Assembly: GCA_958510875.1 (NCBI GenBank)
Contig: OY294067.1
Coordinates: 262,978,180 to 263,042,179, forward strand
Direction of reading: 5' to 3'
Origin: Endomychus coccineus
Lineage: Eukaryota > Arthropoda > Insecta > Coleoptera > Endomychidae
DNA length: 64,000 nt
Part shown: piece after piece, positions 12,521 through 22,637 of the stretch
How the letters are laid out: each line of letters starts with the position of its first letter
Position numbering within the stretch: the stretch's first letter is position 1
Notes under the pieces: generated by a model
What the model saw: the letters and a program-made list of their open reading frames with translations, nothing else
Databases searched by the model: none
What the model was told of the DNA's origin: nothing
Program-made: the position numbers and the translations under genes

Positions 12521-13555
12521 TCGCTTCCTATTATCATGCATTAAATATATGCAAGTTCCCTTCATGATAGTTCAGGCATGCATTTTTTTGCCCATTCAAT
12601 TCTCGGAGCTCTCAAATAGTGATGAAAATAATTATTCTCGCTGAGATTCTATAACAATCAATGTGGTGTAATTCATCCCAAATAGATACATCAAAACTTT
12701 TGGGATAATATACAAGAAATTGATGATTGCTCCCTGTATGTGATTGAGGCGGAAATTATTTATGAAAATGCTAAAAAGCCCTGGGCCAAGAGCTGATCTT
12801 CATGGCACTCATCAAGAAACATCTCTTTTCCTATTCACTAGGTAAGAAGGTATTTTGGAACTCCTATGATACCATAGAGAGAGTTACACGTTTTGGTAAA
12901 ATCCAAAGAGTATAAATACGGGTAGACACAGCATCGCCTATACGTTACGAAAGCGGTCTTGCGGGTAACATCTTGAGGCTGCAAGAAAATGAAGAGTGAA
13001 GTGGGGACAGTTTCAACCAGATTTGCATTTATACTCTCCGCGTATAATGTGACTACTTGTCTACTGGTACTTTCAGGTGAATCGCAGGGGGCAAAGGGCG
13101 CTTACCCCTGGCGCAAGTAATGAGGGGCGCCAAATTCTGACGTTTCGGCTGGAGTTTTGTTGAAATCTGGCACCTTTTAAATTTGTCCGAATTTCCCCGC
13201 CCTAAAATTTGTAACTTTCGCCGAAATGTGATACGGTTTGAAGTATTATTTGTATAGGTTAACTTTTTCTTATATTTATTGGAAGGATGGGTGCATATTA
13301 ATAATTTCACCTTGCGCGAATTGTTCTCACTACGCCTTTGACAGTGAAGAATATTTTACAGGTAGTCCTTCGAATAAAGAGCTGCCACTCCAGCAACAGC
13401 CATCGACATCATCAACGCCATATATAAATATAATTGATATTCCAACACAACATACCATTTTAAGTTATAATACTCTTATATCAAATATTCCTTCTGTTAT
13501 ACTCAATACTGATAATAACTGTAAAATTTCGAACAATTTGCCATTTTCAGTAAAA
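12521..13555 (+). repeat. Direct duplication, copy 2
   Basis: Second copy of the 11384-12370 unit. It contains a 113-codon plus-strand frame (13238-13579) including SHYAFDSEEYFTG and a P/Q/S/T-rich stretch. The corresponding frame in copy 1 is interrupted, so it is not supported as a gene. The GC-rich ACCCCTGGCGCAAG...GGGGCGCC block near 13105-13130 resembles terminal sequence often seen in insect DNA-transposon derivatives, but no inverted termini were found. Confidence 0.8.
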
Positions 13556-14154
13556 TTAAATATGAAAACAAGCGGATAATGTACCAATTTACGCCCGCTA
13601 ATACTTTATGGCCCGGCTATCCATTGAAGATATTAAAACATTGTTAATCGAATTACAATTTCACATACCATGATGTTTTACATTGGATATGTGAAGTTCA
13701 TGAGAAATGAAAAAAAAATTTGTCCGTTGTTGAGTACCTAATGAGCGTGCTTTGGGAAATAGTGGAATGTAATTGTTCCCAAAAATAAAAACCATCAGAC
13801 AATACTCGTCTCATGTGTCGCTGTTCTTAGAAAAAGTGTATTTATTTTATAATATCCGGAAAATATGCCGCAAGGAATGTTATGTGATAAATATCGACGT
13901 GACATTCGCGGTAAAGGAATAAATAATAATATACTCATTATAATAATAATAATAGTATACTCATTATGATCGTTCTATGTCTAGTTTATTTTATTGTTAA
14001 TGGGTATAACTTCACAAATAATGATTACTTATACCATGACTTAGAAATATATCACAAACAGCTAAAACGTGATGCTGTGCTTCCAGGTGGTGATCAAAAA
14101 GGACAATTCTCAGGAGTTTTTGAGATGCACACGGTATCCATATCGATTGCCTTG
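13556..14154. other. No recognised gene; ATA-rich simple sequence
   Basis: Contains AATAATAATA-type simple sequence near 13921-13965. No gene motif seen. Confidence 0.5.
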
Positions 14155-14575
14155 GAAAGTTAAAAACGATCACCGGCGTATATTATTTAGAGCCGTTAGA
14201 TCGATTCGACGCTGAATTGAAGCGAAAGAGGCCGCATTTGGCAAAGAAAAAAAGTGCTCTTCCACCAAGACAACGCACCTGCACACAGGTCCGCAGTATT
14301 CTCCAGATTTTGCCCCCTGCGAATTTCAACTATTGTTTGGTAAACTTGAAGAAATGGCTCGGCGGAAAGATATTAGGCTTCAACGATGAGGTCATTACTG
14401 AAACAAACGCCCATTTTGAAGGATTGCCGGAATCGCATTATTTGGGATGAAAAATTACAAAACGTTGAACGAAATGTATTGTACTACAAGGATATTATGT
14501 TGAGAAATAAAACAAGTTTTGACTAAATAAATCATTTCTTGTTCAATTTTTCAGGAACTTTTCACCTTGCCCTAG
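14155..14575 (+). pseudogene. mariner transposase, C-terminal remnant
   Basis: On the plus strand, reading near 14160-14515 with frameshifts, the pattern is typical of mariner transposase. It shows ITGVYYLEPLDRFDAELK, KRPHLAKKK followed by an out-of-frame FHQDNAPAH-type block, NLKKWLGGK, and ITETNAHFEGLPESHYLG, then a KLQ-RWTKCI-like tail ending YYVEK and a stop near 14506. The catalytic aspartate lies in the HQDN block. The third catalytic residue region is damaged by a frameshift near 14300. The 3' end reads TTTTTCAGGAACTTTTCACC at 14549-14568, resembling a mariner terminal repeat. The N-terminal half and 5' terminus are missing. It is inactive. Confidence 0.8.
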
Positions 14576-15780
14576 TATATCTCACGTACGCAGATAAGTT
14601 ATTATATCATTATCGTTTGTCTATAATTTGATTGCCACCTATTTCTAAAACATGCAACGACATCCATTTTCATATTATTAATTTTCTTTCGTTCTAGTCC
14701 GTTTAACATAGACATCATTATAGTCTTCACAATCGGAAGAACTTATATGAAATAACCAATTCCCATATAATGAAACATAAATTATATGTTTAGAACGTTT
14801 TAAAAATTAAAACTACTTCAAGTTCATTATGTAATTGGTTGAGTAATCAAAAGTATTTAACCAAATCCAACTTATCCAACATTAACGAATGGGGGAAGTT
14901 TTAAGTTGTAACGCTGAAATATTTGTTTTGGGGGAAAGTTGAACTGACTGCTATTTATTCACCCATTATCGGAAGTTGTTTACTTCTTCATTACGACAGC
15001 ATTCCTCATTCTTTTTATCCTGTAAAACTGAAACTCATCATCTTCTAGGTTGTTGTAACTTTACATTATCTTTTTCCCAGGATCATATTCTCGTGCTATT
15101 CAGTTTCAAACACGATAATGTCGTTCTAGAGAGGCACACCAGATAAATGTAAATTCAAGTAGGTATCTCCGCAGCGTAAATTTCTAGCAAGCAGCGTGGG
15201 AGTTTGCTCTACTTCTGCGTTCATTTTTACTGCGAAAAACAAGAGTGATTTTTACAATGCAACGATTAAATAATACACGCCGATAAAATGTGTACGTACA
15301 AATCATGCTATCCCCTTTACTCCCAATTCACGCCTTAATTGCAATATGTTTAATCTCCTGGTTTATTAGTTTGTACTGGTGTGATTATTCAAGTTCCTTC
15401 GTTGAAAAAATTGAATCGCATAAACCGGTTGATCTACATTTTTCGAATTATCGTCCGTAGTCAGTTGTTTTGAATTTAATTCCAAGTGAATAATGTCGAA
15501 AGTAGATACTATGTGGAAATCAGGCGGTGAGCGATTAAAATTAATACACTCTTCAAGTGGAAAAATAAAGAAATCATATAATTGCCTCAACTAGTGTTAA
15601 ATAGTTTCTGTAGTTGTAGGACAGATACATTTATGTAATCGTGAATCTGTTACATAAGAAAAAAAAGAACAGTGTGAAGTATACACATATTTTTCATAGT
15701 TAAAATAACGAGTCATCATCAGTATCCATCTGCGGCTAGCTTCCCAATCCTTTATTTAATCAAACTCCAAGCTATCGACG
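14576..15780. other. No recognised gene
   Basis: No protein motif or repeat structure seen. Short frames such as 15366-15590 on the minus strand are unsupported. Confidence 0.5.
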
Positions 15781-16651
15781 TACAGGGTATTTCAAATTCG
15801 AACCTCATGTTTGGGATCTCGGAAACTATAAGAGATACGGTTAAATTGGGGCAAAGTGCAAAATTTCGCAATTTTATACCAATATTGTAACACTCAGAAG
15901 TCTTTAGCGCTTTGGACTCCGGAATTAGAAGGTTCGAACTATCTAAAAACATAATTGCATGAACGCCAGACGTCCTATGTAATTAGCTACGAACGAAATC
16001 ATTTTGACATATGCCTCGAGGAGCTCGCTGAGCGTAAGTTAGAGTTTATACATTTTACCTCGGTCTTGTTAATTTGGGGCCGTTAATAAAGTGTTTTTGG
16101 CTATGTGCCGCTAGCTTTTACCCGCTTCGTGTATATTTTAGTCGCGAGAAAATTCCCTTTGGATGCGCGTAGCTGAGATCTGAGAATAGCTCAAACTGTT
16201 TTAATTGAATTTTCCTATTTAATGGACATTTATCGAAAAAAGAAGGGCCGTCGGGCACGGTCCGATACTAGATCTAACTACATGGAGCGAAAACGGCACG
16301 CGAAAAGTCGTCGTAAAGCCGTATTAGGTACAACCAGTTTGCACATTTCTAACTAGCGTGCTACGGGCTTCTCAGGTTAACGTCATTCGATTTACGGAAA
16401 ATTAACTATTTCTAAACAGTTTTTGACCCGGATTGTAGCTAACACGACCTGTGAAAAGTTTCAAAGTTCACATAATTATTTGATAATTTGTAGTTCATTA
16501 TTGTTTTACAATTGAAATAAATAGGTATGAAATTTGTAGGTTATTGATGATGTCAGTGTGACAGTGACATAATTATTTCAAACGTAAAGTAAGACACACG
16601 TTTTAGATTCCACAACCACCCTCGACCAAGATAATTTTTGATATCCCGGTA
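15781..16651 (+). repeat. Non-autonomous repeat, copy 1 (one terminus shared with copy 2)
   Basis: From about 15855 to 16651 this is the reverse complement of 34111-34980. It shares ATTGCATGAACGCCAGACGT, GCCTCGAGGAGCTCGCTG, CGTCGGGCACGGTCCGATAC and the end GATATCCCGGTA. Its right terminus is the same as copy 2. Its left terminus differs: it begins TACAGGGTATTTCAAATTCG, a form common at ends of insect DNA elements, in place of CCGGGATATC. An internal frame starting at 16221 encodes a Lys/Arg-rich peptide (MDIYRKKKGRRARSDTRSN) very close to that of copy 2. The BEL element lies 60 bp to its right. Confidence 0.75.
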
Positions 16652-16706
16652 GTTATATGACGGAAACCAAATTGCCAAAATGCAATTTACTGTCAAATTG
16701 ATGAAC

Positions 16707-16711
16707 ACTGT
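16707..16711. repeat. Target site duplication ACTGT, left
   Basis: ACTGT directly precedes the LTR start TGTTTG at 16712 and recurs directly after the other LTR at 22633-22637. A 5-bp duplication is usual for BEL/Pao integrases. Confidence 0.9.
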
Positions 16712-16978
16712 TGTTTGAATGTTGTTCGTGTTCACGATTGTCGGAACACTATTCTGTTAATGCTTTTGAAAATAATTAATCAACTTGAGATTATAATAAT
16801 GCTTTTTAATCCAAATTTGATATGAACGATGTTTACATAAAATATGAAAAGTGAAGTTCTATATTGTCAACAAATTTTCCTAGTAACTAAATGACAACTA
16901 CTAGATTAAAATGTAATACAATGTTCTATGAATGCGTACAGAAATAATAAATAATATATATAACAAAACATAAAAACA
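16712..16978 (-). repeat. BEL 3' LTR
   Basis: Because the element is on the minus strand, this is the 3' LTR. It is 267 bp and matches 22366-22632 base for base as far as I can read. The coding stop at 17022 lies 43 bp away. The sequence next to it (GACGCGCGGTA on the minus strand) is not a typical purine-rich tract. Confidence 0.96.
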
Positions 16979-17021
16979 TACCGCGCGTCTTGAAAGCTTT
17001 AGCTTTCTAACGTGTTTATAA

Positions 17022-20000
17022 TTATGACTCATCTAAAGGCAAAATTGCAATTCTAACAGTAGCCCGCTTAATAGCTCCAGATTTCGTCATAATTGTAACC
17101 GCCCGAACAACACCATCACTTCCAGGATGAACTTCTTGAATACGACCTAACATCCATTTCATTGGAGAGACATTATCTTCCTTGACAACAACTAGCTGTC
17201 CTATTTCTATATGATATCCAGACGTGACTCTCCATTTACTGCGTTGTTGTAAGTTATTCAAATATTCCTTGTGCCAACGGCACCAAAAATGTTGTCGAAT
17301 CTGCTCCACACGTTGCCATCTTGATAATGTATTTATTTTTAGATGAGTTATATCAGGTTCAGGATTAGTTGTCAGTAAATCTCCGATTATGAAATGAGCA
17401 GGAGTTAAATAATTTTGATCATTAGGATCAGATGAAAGGGCTGATAAAGGACGGGAATTCAATATTGCTTCTATCTGTACCAACAATGTATACAATTCAA
17501 TCAATGTGAGGTTCGAATTTTGAAGGACTCTATTTAAATGTTGTTTCACTGATTTAATTGCTGCCTCCCACAATCCTCCAAAATGAGGTGATCTAGGGGG
17601 AATGAAATGCCAATTGATTCCATCTTCAGATAACGATGAAGTCAATTTATTATTATTTGATTGTTTTAAGAGATTCAACAATTCTCTTAACCCCCCTGTG
17701 AAATTAGTTGCATTATCTGAATATATGTTCGCTATCTTACCTCTTCGAGCCATGAACCTTTTAAGACTAGCTAAGAATGATTCTGCAGTTAAATCTTCAA
17801 CTAATTCAATATGAATGGCCTTAGTAGCAAAACATACAAATACCGCAAAATATATTTTAACTAATTGCTTAGATTTTCTAAAACCTTGTTTGATATACAA
17901 AGGACCCCCGAAGTCAACACCAGAGTTAATGAATGGTCGACTTTGTTGAACCCGATGCAAAGGCAAATCAGCCATTAAAGGTTGAAGCAATTGAGGTCTC
18001 GCTCGAAAACATTTTATGCACTTTCTGATCACTTTTTTGACTGCATTCCTTCCATTAATTATCCAATACTTTGATCTTATAGATGATAACGTACTGTTCA
18101 CTCCTGAATGTAAATTTTTGATACGCTCATGTTTTATTAACAAATTACTGAATATATGATTTGAAGGTAATAAACATGGATGTTTTTGAGAATAAGGAAT
18201 TATAGCATTGCGTAGCCTTCCCCCTACTCTTATAATTCCGGTTGAATCCAAAAACGGATTTAAAGATAAAATTGAACTCCTCGAATTTATAGGATAGCCT
18301 AATGCTAATTTATGATATTCTGATTTAAAAATTCTATTTTGAATGTATTTTATTAAACTGAAATTGGCTGTGTCCAGTTCTAATTTTGTCAAATGTCCAG
18401 TTTGTTTGGAAATATTCCTTGAATTTGAAGCAAATCGCATACAGTACGCTGATACTCTTATGAGCCTTGTAAAATTAGAAAATTTACCATGTATGTCCCA
18501 TTCTGGTTCTAACGTTGTAGCTAGAAAAGATATGGCCTTATATTCGGGAAGTTCTGAGTTTGAAATTACTTGCGGTTGCACTGGCCAATATGAAACATCT
18601 TTTGAAAGCCAGGCAGGACCTTCCCACCATAAAGATGAATTTAGAAAATCCTTGGTAGATATACCTCTAGACAATATGTCAGCTGGATTATCCTCAGATG
18701 AAACATGGTACCAATTATTTATTTCAGTTATCTGTTCGATTTCTCCTATTCGATTTGAAACAAATGTTTTCCAAGATTTGCTATTGGATTTTATCCATGC
18801 TAAACATATTGTCGAATCACTCCAATAAAATATGTTTGTTGGATGAACATTCAAAATGCTTATTGTTTTATTCATAAGTTTAGATAACAATAATGCTCCA
18901 CATAGCTCCAGCCTAGGTAATGAAATAGCCTTTAACGGGGCTACTCTAGATTTTGCACAAATTACGTTAGATGTGTAATTTTGAGTGCCATCAAAACAAC
19001 GAATATAGATGCATGCTCCATATGCCTTTTCACTAGCATCACAGAAACCATGAATTTCTATAATACTGTAATAACAAATATGCCTGGGTATGCGTAAAAT
19101 ATTTATTAATTCTAAATCTGATTGATATCTTTGCCATTTGGTATGTAGGTCAATCGGAATCGTTTCATCCCAATCTAAATTCAAATACCATAATCTTTGC
19201 ATGATAATTTTTGCAATTATTATCACAGGTCCAAGCAATCCCAATGGGTCAAACATTTGAGCAATTGCTGACAAGATTGTTCTTTTAGTAATTCTTTTTT
19301 TAATAGTATGTTGATATAAATAAAAGAATTCGTCAGTAGTCGTTGACCAATTGATTCCGAGTGTCTTACACGTTGAATTTTTATCAAAATCAAAATTGAG
19401 GGGAGCGCCACCATGTAGATGACGTGTTACCTCGGCTGAATTAGAGGCCCATTTTCTAAGTGGAAACCCGCCGCCAATCAATATCTTTGATAACTGTTCA
19501 TGCAATTGTAATGCTTCACTTACTGAGTTAACGCCTGTCACAAGATCGTCAACGTAAAATTCCTCTTGTATGATCTTAGAAGCATTTGTATATAATTTCT
19601 GATTATCTATTGCTATTTGTTTCAAGCATCTTATAGCTAGAAATGATGCGGATGCCGTCCCATAAGTGACAGTATTCAATTCATAAGATTGTATTTCGTC
19701 ATTTTCGTTTTCACGCCAAAGTATACGTTGTAACGATCTTTGCATAGGATCTACTAACACTTGCCTGTACATTTTTTCCACGTCGCTTATGAGACCTAAT
19801 CGATGAGTTCGAAATCTAGTTAATATTGAAAAAAGGTCTTGTTGTATGGTTGAACCTACCATGAGAATATCATTTAGCGATTTCCCATTATCAGATTTTG
19901 CCGAACCATCAAAAACTACTCTGAGTTTTGTTGTTGTGCTCGTTTCCTTTATCACACAATGATGTGGTAAATAAAAACAAACATTTGATTCCGATGAATT

Positions 20001-22091
20001 ATTATGTGTGACCCGAGACATGTGACCCAAGGCCTCATATTCCTTTAGAAATCTGAAATATTCTAATTTTGTGCAAGGATCCTTATTGAGCTTTCTCTCC
20101 AATGAATGCAAACGCTTTATAGCCACCTGTTTTGAATCGCCTAAAGAAAAATTACCCTTAATTGGTAATGAAACGGTAAATCTCCCGCTAGAATTACGTC
20201 TAAAAGTTTTTATGAAATGACTTTCACAATCACTCTCTTCCTTTGTTAAAATCGAATTCTCAGTAACATGTTCCAAATCCCAAAATTTCGAAATATTATT
20301 GTCTATATTTTGAAAAGTTGCATTACATGCTGTAATAGCTGTGTATGAATATTTAGTTGATATATTTCCAGACACTACCCAACCGAAATGTGTTTTTTGT
20401 AGACAAGGATGTGTTTTGTTAAACCTTATTTGACCAACACATAAAAGATCATAGAATATTTCAACCCCTATCAAAATGTCTATACCACCAGATTTGTAAA
20501 ATTCTGGATCTGCTAGAGTTAAATTTTCAGGAATTTGAAACAAACTTCTATCAATAGTTACAGTAGGTAAGTTTTGTGTAATACTTTGCAAAATCAAACA
20601 ATTGATGTAGTTTTGAAATCTATTGAATTTCGACTGGATCAATATGTTAACAATTGCGCTAACATTTGTTCTAGATTCATTTATGCCTGTTACTGGTATA
20701 TTTGCATCCTTATAGGATAAACCAAGACGCTTTACACAATCTTCAGTGATGAAATTAGTTTGTGAACCAGAATCTAGCAGGACACGACAATTCTGAAATT
20801 GTCCACTCTTATCACGGACATGAACTATAGCAGTCGATAATAGTGCTTCAGTATATGCAAAATGATTCTCATTATGATTGCTAATAAGAACCGTAGTTTC
20901 AACAGGCAATTGAGATTGCTGTTGTTCTGAAACCGATTCTATATGTAACAAAGAATTGTGCTGTTTATTACATTTCTTACAATTGCTGTATCTGCAGTTA
21001 TTTATTGTATGATTTGCACGAAGGCAATTTAAACACAAGCCCTTTGATTTGGCGGACTTAATTCTTTCTTTAACATTTAATTTGAGAAATGTATCGCAGT
21101 AATAGATTAAATGTGATTGTCTACAAATGGGACAATGATTTACTTTATTTATAGATACTAGAGAAAGTGGTTTTTTATGTGAATTAAAAACATTTCCTTT
21201 ATTTGAAGTTTGCCTTTCATTGTGGTTTCTATTCAATAGCTTGCATTTTTCTGACAAAAAATCAATGAAATGCTCTAATTTTGGGTTAATAAATTGAGAT
21301 GAATTTTCATTCCAAGATCGCATTGTGGATGCGTCTAATTTACGAGAAATTAAGAAAATTACTAATGTGTCCCAATTGTTTTGATCTAATAATTGCAATG
21401 CTTTGGAATGTTTAATCAGACCATCAAGCAATTGACGCAATTCTGAATAATTCTCTTTAGTAATTATTGGAAAATCACTTAAACCTTGCATATGTTTTTG
21501 ACCAATGAAAGCTCTGTCTTCATATCTATTTAATAGAAGATTCCAAGCAGCCTCGTAATTTGCGCTTGAAATTTCCAAAGAGTCAAGGACCATGCTTGCT
21601 TCACCTTTTAGTGCTGATTTTAAGTAATGAAATTTTTCAATTGAACTTATATTATTATTCTCATGAATCAGTGACTTGAAAGTTGCATGAAACGATAACC
21701 ATTTGTCATAATCACCATTGAACTGTGGCAGAGTAACTTCAGGAAGCCTTATGGCTTTGCTTTGCATAACTGAATTGTTACTGACATTGTTTTCGATGGA
21801 AGATTGAGATATTAAAATGGCTTTAATCTCACTTAATAATTTGAAATAACTTGTTTCAAAAAGATCCGCTTCTTCTTCATTAGATTTGGAAGAATCACGA
21901 TCATAAATTTCAAGTTCTATTTCATTATACTGATCCAGAGATGGTTCAAAATGACTCAATCGATCTTTTAATTCAATTAAAGAATAAGAACCTGAATCGA
22001 CAAAAGTTCTTAATTTCTTCATTTTTGATTTTAAAATTGTACGACTTTGAACAAGTTTAGTTATTGATTTTTCTGAATTGATATTTTGCAT
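17022..22091 (-). CDS. BEL/Pao gag-pol polyprotein
   Basis: A 1689-residue polyprotein in one frame, the usual length for BEL/Pao. The N-terminal ~300 residues form the gag region, with LPQFNGDYDKW near residue 120, a DUF1759-like signature. Zinc-knuckle-like cysteines start at C320 (CPICRQSHLIYYC) and C353 (CLNCLRANHTINNC). An aspartic protease has LLDSGSQTNF with catalytic D440. Reverse transcriptase has VVFDGSAKS (D728) and YVDDL (D848, D849). RNase H has GFCDASEKAYGA (D1018). The integrase has a zinc-binding region (HERIKNLH then CIKC near 1357), then D1393, D1459 and E1509 as the catalytic triad (VDFGG, YSDNATNF, GLWEAAIK). All key residues are present. The start at 22091 follows the leader and is the first methionine of the frame. 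No env is present. Expression would come from the LTR at 22366-22632. Confidence 0.97.
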   Translation of the reverse strand: MQNINSEKSITKLVQSRTILKSKMKKLRTFVDSGSYSLIELKDRLSHFEPSLDQYNEIELEIYDRDSSKSNEEEADLFETSYFKLLSEIKAILISQSSIENNVSNNSVMQSKAIRLPEVTLPQFNGDYDKWLSFHATFKSLIHENNNISSIEKFHYLKSALKGEASMVLDSLEISSANYEAAWNLLLNRYEDRAFIGQKHMQGLSDFPIITKENYSELRQLLDGLIKHSKALQLLDQNNWDTLVIFLISRKLDASTMRSWNENSSQFINPKLEHFIDFLSEKCKLLNRNHNERQTSNKGNVFNSHKKPLSLVSINKVNHCPICRQSHLIYYCDTFLKLNVKERIKSAKSKGLCLNCLRANHTINNCRYSNCKKCNKQHNSLLHIESVSEQQQSQLPVETTVLISNHNENHFAYTEALLSTAIVHVRDKSGQFQNCRVLLDSGSQTNFITEDCVKRLGLSYKDANIPVTGINESRTNVSAIVNILIQSKFNRFQNYINCLILQSITQNLPTVTIDRSLFQIPENLTLADPEFYKSGGIDILIGVEIFYDLLCVGQIRFNKTHPCLQKTHFGWVVSGNISTKYSYTAITACNATFQNIDNNISKFWDLEHVTENSILTKEESDCESHFIKTFRRNSSGRFTVSLPIKGNFSLGDSKQVAIKRLHSLERKLNKDPCTKLEYFRFLKEYEALGHMSRVTHNNSSESNVCFYLPHHCVIKETSTTTKLRVVFDGSAKSDNGKSLNDILMVGSTIQQDLFSILTRFRTHRLGLISDVEKMYRQVLVDPMQRSLQRILWRENENDEIQSYELNTVTYGTASASFLAIRCLKQIAIDNQKLYTNASKIIQEEFYVDDLVTGVNSVSEALQLHEQLSKILIGGGFPLRKWASNSAEVTRHLHGGAPLNFDFDKNSTCKTLGINWSTTTDEFFYLYQHTIKKRITKRTILSAIAQMFDPLGLLGPVIIIAKIIMQRLWYLNLDWDETIPIDLHTKWQRYQSDLELINILRIPRHICYYSIIEIHGFCDASEKAYGACIYIRCFDGTQNYTSNVICAKSRVAPLKAISLPRLELCGALLLSKLMNKTISILNVHPTNIFYWSDSTICLAWIKSNSKSWKTFVSNRIGEIEQITEINNWYHVSSEDNPADILSRGISTKDFLNSSLWWEGPAWLSKDVSYWPVQPQVISNSELPEYKAISFLATTLEPEWDIHGKFSNFTRLIRVSAYCMRFASNSRNISKQTGHLTKLELDTANFSLIKYIQNRIFKSEYHKLALGYPINSRSSILSLNPFLDSTGIIRVGGRLRNAIIPYSQKHPCLLPSNHIFSNLLIKHERIKNLHSGVNSTLSSIRSKYWIINGRNAVKKVIRKCIKCFRARPQLLQPLMADLPLHRVQQSRPFINSGVDFGGPLYIKQGFRKSKQLVKIYFAVFVCFATKAIHIELVEDLTAESFLASLKRFMARRGKIANIYSDNATNFTGGLRELLNLLKQSNNNKLTSSLSEDGINWHFIPPRSPHFGGLWEAAIKSVKQHLNRVLQNSNLTLIELYTLLVQIEAILNSRPLSALSSDPNDQNYLTPAHFIIGDLLTTNPEPDITHLKINTLSRWQRVEQIRQHFWCRWHKEYLNNLQQRSKWRVTSGYHIEIGQLVVVKEDNVSPMKWMLGRIQEVHPGSDGVVRAVTIMTKSGAIKRATVRIAILPLDES

Positions 22092-22346
22092 GATGAATTG
22101 TACACACCACTAGCACAAATATGTAATCAAAATAAATGAATTGTGAATATGCAAGGAAATAATCGAAGATTCACCTGAAGATTACTTAATCGAAATGAAT
22201 TGTAGTTGCGACCGCTCCTTGATTCTTCAATGGATCTGCAACTGCTTCCTGAGGTTTGTCGTCTTCGAACACCTTATCGATGATAGCGATGATTGATTCA
22301 ACTATCAGCCAATTTTCTTGAAATTAGATTTGCACGTTCACTCAAA

Positions 22347-22364
22347 TCCGGCTCCGAAGGACCA
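22347..22364 (-). other. BEL primer binding site (tRNA-Tyr-like)
   Basis: One base inside the 5' LTR the minus strand reads TGGTCCTTCGGAGCCGGA. It is complementary to a tRNA 3' end of the insect tRNA-Tyr type (TCCGGCTCGAAGGACCA), except for one extra base in the element after the first ten pairs. The match continues with TTTGA beyond the insertion. tRNA-Tyr as primer is my inference from the known tRNA sequence. Confidence 0.7.
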
Positions 22365-22365
22365 A

Positions 22366-22632
22366 TGTTTGAATGTTGTTCGTGTTCACGATTGTCGGAA
22401 CACTATTCTGTTAATGCTTTTGAAAATAATTAATCAACTTGAGATTATAATAATGCTTTTTAATCCAAATTTGATATGAACGATGTTTACATAAAATATG
22501 AAAAGTGAAGTTCTATATTGTCAACAAATTTTCCTAGTAACTAAATGACAACTACTAGATTAAAATGTAATACAATGTTCTATGAATGCGTACAGAAATA
22601 ATAAATAATATATATAACAAAACATAAAAACA
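22366..22632 (-). repeat. BEL 5' LTR
   Basis: The 5' LTR of the minus-strand element, 267 bp, identical to 16712-16978. On the minus strand it starts TGTTTTTATG and ends CAAACA. It should hold the promoter; I see no sharp TATA box because the whole LTR is AT-rich. Confidence 0.96.
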
Positions 22633-22637
22633 ACTGT
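22633..22637. repeat. Target site duplication ACTGT, right
   Basis: Second copy of the 5-bp target duplication. Removing the element and one ACTGT would rejoin GAACACTGT with TATAGATG. Confidence 0.9.

Larger units (their letters stand above)
16712..22632 (-). mobile_element. Complete BEL/Pao LTR retrotransposon
   Basis: A 5921-bp element on the minus strand. Two 267-bp LTRs (16712-16978 and 22366-22632) are identical by eye and have TG...CA ends. It is flanked by the 5-bp duplication ACTGT. Inside are a primer binding site, a ~255-bp leader and a single gag-pol ORF of 1689 codons with no stop or frameshift. No env-like ORF is present. Identical LTRs and an intact ORF indicate a recent insertion that may still be competent. 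It landed 60 bp from a non-autonomous repeat. It is the only apparently intact transposon here. Confidence 0.97.

Noticed and set aside
18343..18828. 161-codon plus-strand open frame
   Set aside because: It lies antisense to the BEL reverse transcriptase/RNase H/integrase region and has no motif of its own.
16712..22632. Possibility that the LTR element is an endogenous retrovirus with an envelope gene
   Set aside because: The single ORF ends 43 bp before the 3' LTR after the integrase, and no additional ORF is present, so there is no room for env.
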